In this document: positions 1 to 8,377 of the stretch, in pieces
How the letters are laid out: every line of letters begins with the position of its first letter
How positions within the stretch are numbered: position 1 is the first letter of the stretch
Assembly (NCBI GenBank): GCA_002305265.1
Contig: DBQP01000021.1
Span: forward strand, 1 to 22,348
Source of the DNA: Prevotellaceae bacterium UBA1391
GTDB taxonomy: Bacteria > Bacteroidota > Bacteroidia > Bacteroidales > Bacteroidaceae
Reading direction: 5' to 3'
Length of the DNA stretch: 22,348 bases
Notes under the pieces: model-generated
What the model saw: only the letters and a program-made list of their open reading frames with translations
Told to the model about the DNA's origin: nothing
Databases searched by the model: none
Made by a program: the position numbers and the translations under genes

Positions 1-1169
1 TCGATGCGGTCGAGCAGCGGGCCGGAGATGCGGGAGAGGTAGCGCTGGATTTGTCCGGGCGAGCAGGTGCAGGTGCGGGTGGGATGGTGGTGGTAGCCGC
101 AGGGGCAGGGGTTCATGGAGGCGGCGAGCATGAAGGAGCTGGGGAGCGTGAAGGTGTAGCGGGCGCGGGAGATGGTGATGAGGCGGTCTTCGAGGGGTTG
201 GCGGAGGGTCTCGAGCACGGAGCGGGAGAATTCGGGGAGCTCGTCGAGGAAGAGGACGCCGTTGTGGGCGAGGCATATCTCGCCGGGCATGAAGGTGTTG
301 CCGCCGCCGACGAGGGCGACGTCGGAGACGGTGTGGTGGGGTGCGCGGAAGGGGCGCTGGCTGATGAGGGTGGAGGTCTTGGTGAGCTTGCCGGCCACGG
401 AGTGGATTTGTGTGGTCTCGAGGCTTTCGGCGAGGGAGAGGGGCGGGAGGATGCCGGGGAGGCGCTTGGCCATCATGCTCTTGCCGCAGCCGGGGCTGCC
501 GACGAGGAGGATGTTGTGGCCGCCGGCGGCGGCGACTTCGAAGGCGCGCTTGACGTTTTCCTGTCCTTTGACGTCGGCGAAGTCGGCTGCGAGGATGGCC
601 TGCTGTGCGTAGAATTCGGCGCGCGTGTCGACTTGTGTGGGGGCGATGGGGTTGTGGCCGCTGAGGTGGGCGACGATGTCGTTGAGGTGGTGGACGCCGA
701 TGACTTGGAGGCGGTCGACGACGGCTGCCTCGCGGGCGTTCTCCTCGGGCACGAAGAGGTACTCGAAGCCGAGGGCACGGGCGCGGATGGCGATGGGGAG
801 CGCGCCCTTGATGGGGAGAATGGTGCCGTCGAGGCTGAGCTCGCCGAGGAACATGTGGCGCTGCTGGGGCTCGGGGGCGATGTGGCCGTAGGAGGTGAGC
901 AGGGCGATGGCGATGGGGAGGTCGAAGCCGGAGCCTTCTTTGCGGACGTCGGCAGGGGCGAGGTTGACGACGGTGGCGCGCATGGGGAGGTTGAAGCCAT
1001 TGGTGCGGATGGCGCTCTGGACGCGTTCGGAGGACTCTTTGACGGCGTTGTCGGGGAGGCCGACGATGATGAACCGTGGCTGGCCGGCGGTTTCGTGGGA
1101 GTCGACCTCGATGGTGATGGGGATGGCGTTGAGTCCTTGAAGGGTGGCGGAGTAGACTTTGGCGAGCAT
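1..1169 (-). CDS. yifB: YifB/ComM family Mg-chelatase-like AAA+ ATPase, C-terminus beyond window
   Basis: This gene is partial: 389 codons can be read from the ATG at 1169-1167 to the window edge with no stop. The first ~170 residues form the Lon-protease-like N-terminal domain typical of YifB/ComM. A Walker A motif GSPGCGKS follows at about residues 224-231 (Lys230), and a Walker B motif VLFLDELPEF has its acidic pair at Asp309-Glu310. The segment APHHTVSDVALVGGG, typical of the Mg-chelatase ATPase core, lies between them, and a Cys-rich stretch MNPCPCGYHH comes after Walker B. In other bacteria ComM is a hexameric helicase that promotes branch migration during natural transformation; whether it does so here is inference. 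The zinc-finger-like and C-terminal parts fall outside the window. It lies 47 bp downstream of the lipoprotein gene at 1217-2227 and may be co-transcribed with it. The family assignment is secure. Confidence 0.93.
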   Translation of the reverse strand, partial: MLAKVYSATLQGLNAIPITIEVDSHETAGQPRFIIVGLPDNAVKESSERVQSAIRTNGFNLPMRATVVNLAPADVRKEGSGFDLPIAIALLTSYGHIAPEPQQRHMFLGELSLDGTILPIKGALPIAIRARALGFEYLFVPEENAREAAVVDRLQVIGVHHLNDIVAHLSGHNPIAPTQVDTRAEFYAQQAILAADFADVKGQENVKRAFEVAAAGGHNILLVGSPGCGKSMMAKRLPGILPPLSLAESLETTQIHSVAGKLTKTSTLISQRPFRAPHHTVSDVALVGGGNTFMPGEICLAHNGVLFLDELPEFSRSVLETLRQPLEDRLITISRARYTFTLPSSFMLAASMNPCPCGYHHHPTRTCTCSPGQIQRYLSRISGPLLDRI

Positions 1170-1216
1170 GGGTGGTGAGGGGTGGAGGTGTTGGGGGGAG
1201 GGTGGCCGGTGAGAGG

Positions 1217-2227
1217 TCAGAGGTGCTTGGGCACTTCGGTGCGCAGTTGCTCGGGCGTGGTGCCGGTGAGGAGGATGTGTCCCTTGCGGTCGGTGAGGAG
1301 GAAGAAGGGCACCTGCCGGATGGCGAGTTGGTCGGCGAGGGGAGTGGCGAAGGCCTGTCCGTCGCAGATGTGGTGCATGCCGGTGGAGTCGGCGTCGATG
1401 AACTGCTCCCATTCGTAGATGCGGGCGTCGAGGGAGATGGCGAGGATGCGGAGCCGGTGGTCGGCGACGTAGGTGTCGCGCAGGTTGCGCAGCTGGTTCA
1501 TGAAGTCCCAGTGGGAGCGTGCCCAGGTGGCCCAGAAGGCGATGAGGGTGTGGTCGGCTGGGACGGTGATGTCGATGGAGGGGATGGTGCGCTGCTGCTT
1601 GTCGGTGAGGGTGACGTAGGGGATGGTCTGGCCGACGCGTGCGTCGCGCTTGTTTTGGAGGGCGCCTTGTGAGAAGAGGAGGAGGCGGTCGTCGGGATGC
1701 TGGCGCAGGAGCAGCCGGAGGAGCTGGCGGGTGAGCGAGTCGTCGGCGGAGGGCTGGTAGATGTAGTGCTGCATGAAGACGGCGATGGCGGCCTGCGTGT
1801 CGGGGTGCTTGCGGATGAAGGCGGCGGCCTGCTTGTTGCGGGCGGTGGCGTCGAGGTGGCGCGTGTCGGCGCGGAACTGGTTGAGCAGCTCGTTCTCGCG
1901 GGTGCCCTCTATGGTGTAGGCCGCGAGGTCGGTGGTGATGGCTTGGTAGGTGAGGCTGGCGCCGGGCTCTACGACGAGGGTCTGCTGGAAGGCGTTGGGC
2001 AGGATGAACTGGAGGAGTGCGGGCTGCGGGGTGCTGCCGGCGTAGGTGAAGCGCTCATCGAGGATGCGGATGGTGTCGATGCGGTCGGGCTGGCCCGTGG
2101 GCGAGACGACGTAGATTTCTCCTTCCTTCATGCCTTTGAGCTGGCCGTCGATGCGGTAGGAATTGCCCGAGGGGCCGCAGGCGCAGAGGAGCGTGAGGAG
2201 TGTGGCGAGGATGGGGATGGGCTTCAT
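1217..2227 (-). CDS. DUF4369/thioredoxin-fold lipoprotein lacking the CXXC motif
   Basis: The product has 336 residues. A lipoprotein signal peptide ends in the lipobox L-C-A-C with Cys17 as the lipidated residue, so it should be membrane-anchored on the envelope side. Residues ~24-110 resemble the DUF4369 beta domain that often precedes TlpA-like domains in Bacteroidales. Residues ~195-336 have the layout of a TlpA/AhpC thioredoxin fold: the strand LIAFWATW, then a helix, and the cis-proline loop VPFFL (Pro307). Where active members have W-C-x-x-C, this protein reads W235-A-R-S-H239, so both redox cysteines are missing and it should not do thiol-disulfide exchange. A structural, chaperone-like or binding role is possible but unknown. 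It follows the OmpA/TPR-like lipoprotein gene after 112 bp that contain a long hairpin. The fold assignment is fairly sure; the function is unknown. Confidence 0.82.
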   Translation of the reverse strand: MKPIPILATLLTLLCACGPSGNSYRIDGQLKGMKEGEIYVVSPTGQPDRIDTIRILDERFTYAGSTPQPALLQFILPNAFQQTLVVEPGASLTYQAITTDLAAYTIEGTRENELLNQFRADTRHLDATARNKQAAAFIRKHPDTQAAIAVFMQHYIYQPSADDSLTRQLLRLLLRQHPDDRLLLFSQGALQNKRDARVGQTIPYVTLTDKQQRTIPSIDITVPADHTLIAFWATWARSHWDFMNQLRNLRDTYVADHRLRILAISLDARIYEWEQFIDADSTGMHHICDGQAFATPLADQLAIRQVPFFLLTDRKGHILLTGTTPEQLRTEVPKHL

Positions 2228-2265
2228 GGGGCGTGGGGGGATGGAGGGGTGGGGATGGAAGCAGG

Positions 2266-2321
2266 CAACCGCTCGGCGCCGCCTGCACGGAGTAGGTGCA
2301 GGTGAGGCGCAGGAGCGGTTG
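2266..2321 (-). terminator. Long hairpin between two lipoprotein genes, possible terminator or RNA-processing site
   Basis: An imperfect inverted repeat has outer arms CAACCGCTC (2266-2274) and GAGCGGTTG (2313-2321), inner arms CCTGCAC (2282-2288) and GTGCAGG (2296-2302), and a 7-nt loop. It starts 18 bp downstream of the stop of the 565-residue lipoprotein gene. On the transcribed strand no clear U-run follows the stem, so it may attenuate, protect the 3' end, or be processed rather than terminate fully. Confidence 0.45.
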
Positions 2322-2339
2322 TGCGTGGATGGGAGTGTC

Positions 2340-4037
2340 TTACTTCAGGATGGACTTGACGAGGTCCTGGTAGTTGGCAAACTCGAGGTCGTTCTTGGCG
2401 CGCTGTGTGAGCGTGGCGTCGGTGCTGACGGCGCGCAGTCCGTCGCGGATGTAGTCGGCGTTCTGCATGCGTGCGCCGAGCACGGCCTTGAGGTAGGACG
2501 TGAGCGTGTCGGGGGTCTTGTTGTTCTCCAGTGCGAGACGTGCGGAGGCGTAGTCCTGGGCGAGGATGCCGGCGAGGATGGCGCCGTTGCCGGAGGTCTT
2601 GGAGAGCTTGGTGACGGCGTTGCTGTATTTGCCTTGTGCGATGGCGAGCAGGCCGAGGGTCTCGTCGAAGTTGCTGGCGCCGCTGGCCTTGGCGAGGTAG
2701 AGCTCGGCGTCTTTCACGTTGCCGTCGCGCAGGGCGAGCAGGCCCATGTTGGCGTTGAGCTCGGGTGCGTTGGGATTGCTGGCGAGGAGCTGGCGCAGGG
2801 TGGCTTGCACGCTTTCGGTGTTGCGGCCCGACTTGAGGGCGAGGGCAGCAAGGTTGTTCTTGAAGCGGAAGTCGTTGGGGTAGATGCTGGCGCCGGTGGT
2901 CGTGACTGCCTGGCGGCTGTCGTCGTTGTCGGAGAGGATGTTGGCGGCGTAGAGGAGCTCTTCAGCGCTCAGCTGCTTGGGGTCCTGCTTGAGCTGCTCG
3001 AGTATCTGCGCGTCGCTGCGGCCGATGACCTCGTAGTTGATGGTCATGCGTGCTCGGCGGAGTTCGGGGAGAACGGCGTCGGCCAGTTCGCTGTAGACGG
3101 TGGCCACGTTGTGAATCTCGCGCTCGCGCTGCTCGGGGTCGGTGTACATGGAGAGGACGCGGAGGATGAGTTCCTTGTCCTGCAGGCTGGACTGTGAGAC
3201 GAGTTCCTGGAATCCTTCCCAGTCCTCGGCCGTGTATTTCATGTCGACGTTGGTGTCGAGCTTCTGCTGGCGCAGCTGCTGGCGGGCATAGTTCTCGGCG
3301 GTGCTGCCACGCTCTGCTGCGAGCTTGTCGTTGAAGTTGAAGGCGCCGTCGGGAGAGGCGTATGCCTGTACGTCGATGTTGTTGAGCACGAGGCTCTGCT
3401 CGTTCGACTTGATGTTGCGGAGCGTGGTGATGAAGTCGCGGATGGTCTGGCTGTTGAGCTCGCTGCCGCGGAGGTTGGCCTGATTGATGAGGAACTTGAT
3501 GGTGGCAGCCTGCTTCTGCTGGATGGAGCGCTGGAAGTTGTCGGGGGAGATGGCCGGAGCGGCTGTTCGGGCAGCGTCGGCGACGAGCGCGGCAGTGGCC
3601 ACGGTGCCGTAGCCGATCTTCACGTCGGGCAGGCTGACGGCTTTGTTGCCCTTGCGGGCGTCGAAGGTCATGTAGAGTTCGGCGCTCTCCATTCCGTTCT
3701 GATAGGGGAAGGCAGTGCGCAGGGTGGTGTGTGCACCGTTCTTGCGCGAGATAATCTGGTGGTTGGCCTCTACGTTCTCACCTTGGATGGTGGCTGAGGT
3801 GCCGGCGGTCTCGATTCCATTGTAGCGCAGGACGGGCGTCATGGTGATGACGGCTTTCTTGTGCATGAATTTGGCGGGGATGTTGGTGCTGATGGTGGCA
3901 GGCACCTCGCCGGCTACGTATTCGAGCGGCGTCGGGGTGACATTGAAGTTTTTCTCGGTGAAGTTCTTCAGCTTGGAGCATCCCGTCAGCAGCAGGGCCG
4001 ACGCAGCCAGAAGGAAGAGAGAGGGTTGGGTTTTCAT
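2340..4037 (-). CDS. OmpA-like/TPR-like lipoprotein of unknown function
   Basis: The product has 565 residues. The signal peptide ends in the lipobox L-T-G-C (Cys20), predicting an envelope lipoprotein. Residues ~35-165 are a beta-rich region with no family I can name. Residues ~218-256 carry a stretch of the OmpA/peptidoglycan-binding type (VQAYASPDGAFNFNDKLAAERG, quoted here in part as YASPDG followed by N and a later AERG). Residues ~355-500 are helical and look like degenerate tetratricopeptide repeats, with segments such as NNLAALALKSG, NANMGLLALRDGN and LGLLAIAQGKYSNA spaced about 35 residues apart. The architecture suggests a periplasmic scaffold or surface-assembly protein. Known OmpA-like domains bind peptidoglycan, but the match here is short. 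It lies 51 bp downstream of the permease gene at 4089-5318. Assignment as a lipoprotein is sure; the function is not. Confidence 0.8.
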   Translation of the reverse strand: MKTQPSLFLLAASALLLTGCSKLKNFTEKNFNVTPTPLEYVAGEVPATISTNIPAKFMHKKAVITMTPVLRYNGIETAGTSATIQGENVEANHQIISRKNGAHTTLRTAFPYQNGMESAELYMTFDARKGNKAVSLPDVKIGYGTVATAALVADAARTAAPAISPDNFQRSIQQKQAATIKFLINQANLRGSELNSQTIRDFITTLRNIKSNEQSLVLNNIDVQAYASPDGAFNFNDKLAAERGSTAENYARQQLRQQKLDTNVDMKYTAEDWEGFQELVSQSSLQDKELILRVLSMYTDPEQREREIHNVATVYSELADAVLPELRRARMTINYEVIGRSDAQILEQLKQDPKQLSAEELLYAANILSDNDDSRQAVTTTGASIYPNDFRFKNNLAALALKSGRNTESVQATLRQLLASNPNAPELNANMGLLALRDGNVKDAELYLAKASGASNFDETLGLLAIAQGKYSNAVTKLSKTSGNGAILAGILAQDYASARLALENNKTPDTLTSYLKAVLGARMQNADYIRDGLRAVSTDATLTQRAKNDLEFANYQDLVKSILK

Positions 4038-4088
4038 TGTGTTGTAAGATTATAAATGGATGTTCTGTGTTGGGGAGGCACCGTGCGG

Positions 4089-5318
4089 TCAGCTGCGGGC
4101 AATCATGCGGTGGCTGAGGCGGCGAACCGGCAGCCAGACGCTTGCGAAGCCGACGAGCACGACGGTGACGAAGATGAGCAGGATGTCGATGGCGTGTACG
4201 CTGACCGGATAGACGTTGGTGATGTAGCTGCCGGCCGACTGTCCGAACTTGATGAGGCCGTAATGCTGCTGTGCAAGGCAGAGTACGAGGCCAAGCAGGA
4301 TGCCGAGGACGGCGCCGAGGATGGCAATGAGCCGGCCTTCCATGAGGAAGATGGAGGTGATGGTGCTGTCGGTGGCGCCCAGATTGCGCAGGATGTGGAT
4401 GTCGTCGCGCTTGTCGATGATGAGCATCGAGAGCGACCCGATGATATTGAAGCAGGCCACGAGCAGGATGAACGTGAGGAAGATGTAGGACATCAGTTTC
4501 TCAATCTTCATGATGCGGAAAGTGTCGGCCTGCTGCTCGTAGCGGTTGAGCACGCTGTATTTCGGCCCCAGCGCCTGCTTGAGGTCGCGCTGGAGACGGT
4601 CGATGTCGGTGCCTTTGCGGGTCTGGAGTTCCACGGCCGTCACATATCCCTGTCGCTCGAAGATGCGGCGGGCGAAGGAGATGGAGGTGATGATGTGGTC
4701 GTTGTCGTATTTCCCCTGCTTGACCTGGAAGGCTACGCCGGGCGAGTAGAGCTCGTCTTGGTTGAAACTTTCCGTCGGGTCGTTGAGGTTGATGCGCTCA
4801 CCCTGTCGCGGTGCGTAGACCTTGAGGGGCGGGTAGGAGGTGTCGAGGCCGAGCTGCGTGAGGAGGTTGATGCCCGGAATGCCGTAGTCGATGACGTCGA
4901 CATGCAGTTGGAATGTGCCGTCTCCGTAGAGAATGTCGGGCGAGATGACGTTCTCGAAGTTGTCGTCGACGCCCTTGATGGTGACCATCGTCTGACGGTT
5001 GTTCACCATGACCATGGCGTTGTCCTCGATGGTCTCGCACCATTGTGCGATGCGCTCGTCGCCGCGGATGCGCTCCAGCTCGGGCTCGTCGGCAGCCATG
5101 TATTTTCCCGTGGCGGGCCGTATCTCGAGCTGGGGGTCGAACGCCGTGAAGAGCTGTGCCACCATGTCCTGAAATCCGTTGAAGACGCTCATGATGCAGA
5201 CCAGCGCCGCTGTGGCGACGGCTACACCGAACACGCTCACGCCAGAGATGATGTTGATGGCGTGGTGCGACTTCTTGCTGAACAGATAGCGGAAGGCGAT
5301 GTAAGATGTAAAGGGCAC
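4089..5318 (-). CDS. FtsX-type ABC transporter permease, LolC/LolE-like
   Basis: The product has 409 residues, the usual length for the family. The N-terminal pattern (YIAFRYLFSKKSHHAINIIS, then a membrane segment at ~23-46 running into MSVFNGFQ) is typical of lipoprotein-releasing permeases. A periplasmic MacB-like domain follows (~50-275), then three membrane segments at ~276-301, ~322-350 and ~376-396 forming the FtsX domain, with the cytoplasmic motif DKRDDIHILRNLGA that contacts the ATPase. In E. coli LolCDE moves outer-membrane lipoproteins from the inner membrane to LolA; many Bacteroidales have a single LolC/E-like permease. The start codon is GTG (5318-5316); no better ATG lies upstream. 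The gene follows rbfA after a 41-bp gap and likely shares its promoter. No ATPase gene is present in the window. Confidence 0.92.
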   Translation of the reverse strand: MPFTSYIAFRYLFSKKSHHAINIISGVSVFGVAVATAALVCIMSVFNGFQDMVAQLFTAFDPQLEIRPATGKYMAADEPELERIRGDERIAQWCETIEDNAMVMVNNRQTMVTIKGVDDNFENVISPDILYGDGTFQLHVDVIDYGIPGINLLTQLGLDTSYPPLKVYAPRQGERINLNDPTESFNQDELYSPGVAFQVKQGKYDNDHIITSISFARRIFERQGYVTAVELQTRKGTDIDRLQRDLKQALGPKYSVLNRYEQQADTFRIMKIEKLMSYIFLTFILLVACFNIIGSLSMLIIDKRDDIHILRNLGATDSTITSIFLMEGRLIAILGAVLGILLGLVLCLAQQHYGLIKFGQSAGSYITNVYPVSVHAIDILLIFVTVVLVGFASVWLPVRRLSHRMIARS

Positions 5319-5359
5319 GGCGTAGAGGGGAGATGAGGGACGGGTTGCGCTTCCTGCTG

Positions 5360-5695
5360 CTATTGTTTCAGCAGGTGGTCGATGTTCTCGATATAGTCGA
5401 GCGAGTCGTCGATGAAGAACTTCAGTTCGGGGATGATGCGGAGCTGGTGGCGCTCGAGCGTACCCAGCTTGTAGCGGATGGCGCTTGCCTGCGCGTTGAT
5501 GTTGTCGAGCAGTTCCTGTGCCCGGGCAGACGGGAAGATGCTGAGATAGGCCTTCGCGATGCTCAGGTCGGGGCTGACGCGCACGACGCTCACGCTGATG
5601 AGGATGCCGTGGGTCTTGCGGGTCTCTTCCTGAAAGATGGTGGAAAGGTCTTTCTGGATGAGGCGGGCAATTTTATTTTGGCGGGTTGTTTCCAT
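5360..5695 (-). CDS. rbfA: 30S ribosome-binding factor RbfA
   Basis: The product has 111 residues and a single KH-like RbfA domain: the N-terminal helix METTRQNKIARLIQKDL, a central strand pair GILISVSVVRVSPDLSIAKAYLS (cited by its ends, ILISVSVV and AKAYLS), and the C-terminal strand RIIPELKFFIDDSLDY. RbfA helps mature the 16S rRNA 5' end and small subunit and is needed for growth in the cold. The reading frame stays open for 52 more codons upstream, but that part is low-complexity and crosses a likely promoter at 5792-5799, so I place the start at the ATG 5695-5693. The stop is TAG. It is the first gene of the probable rbfA-permease operon. Confidence 0.95.
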   Translation of the reverse strand: METTRQNKIARLIQKDLSTIFQEETRKTHGILISVSVVRVSPDLSIAKAYLSIFPSARAQELLDNINAQASAIRYKLGTLERHQLRIIPELKFFIDDSLDYIENIDHLLKQ

Positions 5696-5791
5696 TGAAA
5701 GTCGGTTTTGGGAAAGTGGTACTTGGGAGCGGCTGCCGAGAGGTCGGGTCGGCTCCGGAAAGCGCAGCCCGAGCGGCGTGCGCGGCTTGTG

Positions 5792-5799
5792 CAAAGGTA
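5792..5799 (-). promoter_or_regulatory. Bacteroidota-type promoter -7 box for rbfA
   Basis: The minus strand reads TACCTTTG, a perfect match to the Bacteroidota -7 consensus TAnnTTTG, about 95 bp upstream of the rbfA start. No TTTG is found at the expected -33 distance; a TTTG directly upstream of the box is too close. This box also argues against starting RbfA further upstream. Confidence 0.55.
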
Positions 5800-5913
5800 C
5801 AAATAATTTGCGAGACCGCATTGCACTGCGCTTGATTTCTGACGCCGGCATCGCTCAGCTGCAGCGTCTGCTGGATGCGGGCGAAACGCCTCCTCAGTGC
5901 ATGTCGGGACTGA

Positions 5914-8232
5914 CTATTCCGCCACGATGAGGAACTTGGCCACGACGCCCTCGTCGCCCTGCTCGTTGGTGGCCAGCACGTAGTAGATGCCGGAGGCGCA
6001 GCGCTTGCCGCTGGCGAGGCGTCCGTTCCAGCTGTAGGAGCCGCCGGTGCTCTGTCCTTGATGCACGAGACGTCCGCTGGCGTTCACAATCTTGACCTGG
6101 GCGTTGTAGACGAGGCCTTGGATGATGATGTCTCCTTGATGCTCGGGGCGCACGGGGTTGGGATAGACACGCACGTTGTCCTCGTCGAGCTGGGCGGCAG
6201 GGTCGGTTGCGTCGCCCTGATAGGAGACGAGGCCGGCCTCCGTGGCGAAGAACACCTCGCCTGTCTGTCCGTTGATGGCGATGTCGTAGATGTTGTTCGA
6301 CGGCAGGGGCGAGTTGTCGGTCGTGAACTGGTGGATGGTCTCGAGGCCGTCGGCACTGAGGAGGAATACGCCCGATCCGCCGGTGCCCACCCACTTGCGG
6401 TTGCCTCCATCGATGGCGATGGCGCGCACGCTCACGTCGGACAGCAGGTAGTCGGCGAGGTTGGTACCGTCGTTGCGCGGCACTTTCACTTGCGTGAAGT
6501 AGAAGTCGGAGTCGAACACCGTGCTCGGCCTGTAGGTGACGAAGATGCCGCGGTCGCAGCCCATCCACATCGCGCCGTCGAGGTCCTCGCGCATGCAGTA
6601 GAGCATGGTGGGCGTGTAGGAGGTGCCGTCTTGGTTGGAGAAGGTGGAGATGAAGCGATGTGTGTCGTCCGATGTGGCGTTGACCGTGCCGTTGGTGTTC
6701 ACCACGAGGATGCCGGCGCGGGCACTGGAGGTCGATCGTCGGCTCGTGATCCAGGCCCAGCCGCGTTGGTCGAACGTGATGTTGTCGACCGTCGGATAGT
6801 CTGCGATTTCAGGATAATAGTAGGCGCGCCACGGCCCAGCCGCGGTCTTGATGCGCACGACGGTATCCACCTCGCTGTTGAGCATCCAGAGGTTGCCCGC
6901 CGCGTCGAATTGCAGTCCCATGACCGAGGTGTAGTAGTTGGGCAGCGGATTGTTGGGCAGGATGGAGACGAGCGGCGAGTTGCTGCTGTTGTAGTATTTC
7001 GTGAGCTTGTAGTCCTTGAACTCGAAGAGGCCACCGCGGGCGGAAGAGGCGAAGTGGTGCTCGCTGTCGGCTGGGTCTTGCACGAGGTCTGTGGTCTGCA
7101 CGTAGGAATTCTGGTCGGCGGCAGCCGTCGGTCCAGCCTCGTCGAAGGTGGTCCACGTGTCGTTCTCGTATTTCATCAGCGTTCCCTTGCGGGTGACGCC
7201 GTTGTACTCGAAGTATCCGCCGGCCACGAGCAGGCGCTGGTTGTCCTCCATCGAGAGCTTGTAGGCGTAGTCGCGGAAGGGCGAGTTGGGGATGATGCTC
7301 TGCGTCGTGACGGAGGCCGAGGCATCGCTGATGCGCAGGCCGATCAGTCCCTGTGTGTCGGCCGCCGCCCAATAGGTGCCGCCGAGATACGACATGTGCA
7401 GCACGCCGGCGGTGCCGTCCACCTTGGTGGCGGCCTGCGTACCGTTGACGTGGTAGACGCCGCTGCTGTTGGTGAAGATGCACACTTGCCCGTTGACGCT
7501 CTCGATGCCGCGTATCTCCCGCGAGGAGAGAATCTGCTGGATGGCATAGGTGGTCATCGAGGGCATGATGAAGGCGGCGCCGGAGTTGTAGGCATAGAGG
7601 ATGCCGTCGATGGCGATGAGGCGTGCAAAGCCGTAGGTGCGCAGCATCTGCCAGTTGGAGGCGTCGAGCAGGTTTTGGTCCAGCTGTCCGGCGTAGAATC
7701 CGTCGGCGGTGGCCACGTAGAGCGTCTGGCCGATGCGGGCCACGCTGCGGGTGCTCTTGCCGCCGAGCGTATAGACGTTGCCGAAGAGGCGGGTGCCGAC
7801 ATTCAGTGTGACGATGCCGCTGCCGGTCGTGATGTAGAGCGTGCTGCCGTCGATCATCACGTCCTTGATTGTCTTGTCGTTCAACGATTTCTGCTTCAGG
7901 TCGGGCAGGTTGAAGACATTCCCGTCCGCATCCAGAAGGTCGATGTTGCCGTTGTTGTAGACCACGACGAGCTCGCTCGTGGCCGTGCAGGCCAGCACCG
8001 TGTTGATGCCGACGTCGGAGAGCTGCGACGTCTTGTCGTAGGTTTCCACGTTGGTGTCTTCCGGCGAGTAGCTATAGAGGTTGGCGTCGCTGAGCACATA
8101 GATGCGGCCGTGGAGGGCTACAGTGCGCGTGGCGTGGTGGTAGGCGGCGTAGATGCGCCAGTCGCCTCCGCCGGCAGCGGCGCGGAAGCCGATGGCTGCC
8201 AGGGCGATGAGGAGGAAGAGAAATCGTTTCAT
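5914..8232 (-). CDS. porZ: Type IX secretion system protein PorZ
   Basis: The product has 772 residues, close to Porphyromonas gingivalis PorZ. An N-terminal signal peptide (MKRFLFLLIALAAIGF then AAA) is followed by two seven-bladed-propeller-type regions (~25-680) with repeated short blades such as VGINTVLACTATSELVVVYNNG (cited by its ends VGINTV and VVYNNG), LYITTGSGIV and LYVATADGFY. Residues ~684-772 form a T9SS C-terminal domain with the opening VYPNPV and a closing SGIYYVLATNEQG...AKFLIVAE. PorZ is a surface part of the T9SS attachment complex that supplies anionic lipopolysaccharide to the sortase PorU; this is known from P. gingivalis, not shown here. Its presence implies the organism exports CTD-bearing cargo. 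The neighbours are not T9SS genes, as is usual for porZ. The ATG at 8232-8230 directly precedes the signal peptide. Confidence 0.92.
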   Translation of the reverse strand: MKRFLFLLIALAAIGFRAAAGGGDWRIYAAYHHATRTVALHGRIYVLSDANLYSYSPEDTNVETYDKTSQLSDVGINTVLACTATSELVVVYNNGNIDLLDADGNVFNLPDLKQKSLNDKTIKDVMIDGSTLYITTGSGIVTLNVGTRLFGNVYTLGGKSTRSVARIGQTLYVATADGFYAGQLDQNLLDASNWQMLRTYGFARLIAIDGILYAYNSGAAFIMPSMTTYAIQQILSSREIRGIESVNGQVCIFTNSSGVYHVNGTQAATKVDGTAGVLHMSYLGGTYWAAADTQGLIGLRISDASASVTTQSIIPNSPFRDYAYKLSMEDNQRLLVAGGYFEYNGVTRKGTLMKYENDTWTTFDEAGPTAAADQNSYVQTTDLVQDPADSEHHFASSARGGLFEFKDYKLTKYYNSSNSPLVSILPNNPLPNYYTSVMGLQFDAAGNLWMLNSEVDTVVRIKTAAGPWRAYYYPEIADYPTVDNITFDQRGWAWITSRRSTSSARAGILVVNTNGTVNATSDDTHRFISTFSNQDGTSYTPTMLYCMREDLDGAMWMGCDRGIFVTYRPSTVFDSDFYFTQVKVPRNDGTNLADYLLSDVSVRAIAIDGGNRKWVGTGGSGVFLLSADGLETIHQFTTDNSPLPSNNIYDIAINGQTGEVFFATEAGLVSYQGDATDPAAQLDEDNVRVYPNPVRPEHQGDIIIQGLVYNAQVKIVNASGRLVHQGQSTGGSYSWNGRLASGKRCASGIYYVLATNEQGDEGVVAKFLIVAE

Positions 8233-8292
8233 GACTGTCGTGGGATTAGGGAGCCGTCGTATCGGCGACAGGTTTCCTTCTTGCCGGTTTCT

Positions 8293-8346
8293 TGCTTTCG
8301 TCGCATCCGTCCTTTTGTTCAGTGGCGACGAAAGCAGCCTTCCGGC
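8293..8346. repeat. Inverted repeat with 12-bp arms between porZ and the YitT-RdgB gene
   Basis: The arms TGCTTTCGTCGC (8293-8304) and GCGACGAAAGCA (8335-8346) are perfectly complementary and separated by 30 bases. It lies 32 bp past the stop of the YitT-RdgB gene and 61 bp upstream of porZ. No U-run follows on either strand, so a classic intrinsic terminator is unlikely. It could fold in the mRNA, or be an operator; I cannot tell which. Confidence 0.5.
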
Positions 8347-8377
8347 CTCTTGTCTTTTCTGTTGGCGTGGCGCGTGC

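Noticed and set aside
5696..5851. N-terminal extension of RbfA by 52 residues
   Set aside because: The extension is not RbfA-like, is Arg/Pro/Ser-rich, and crosses the TACCTTTG promoter box at 5799-5792.
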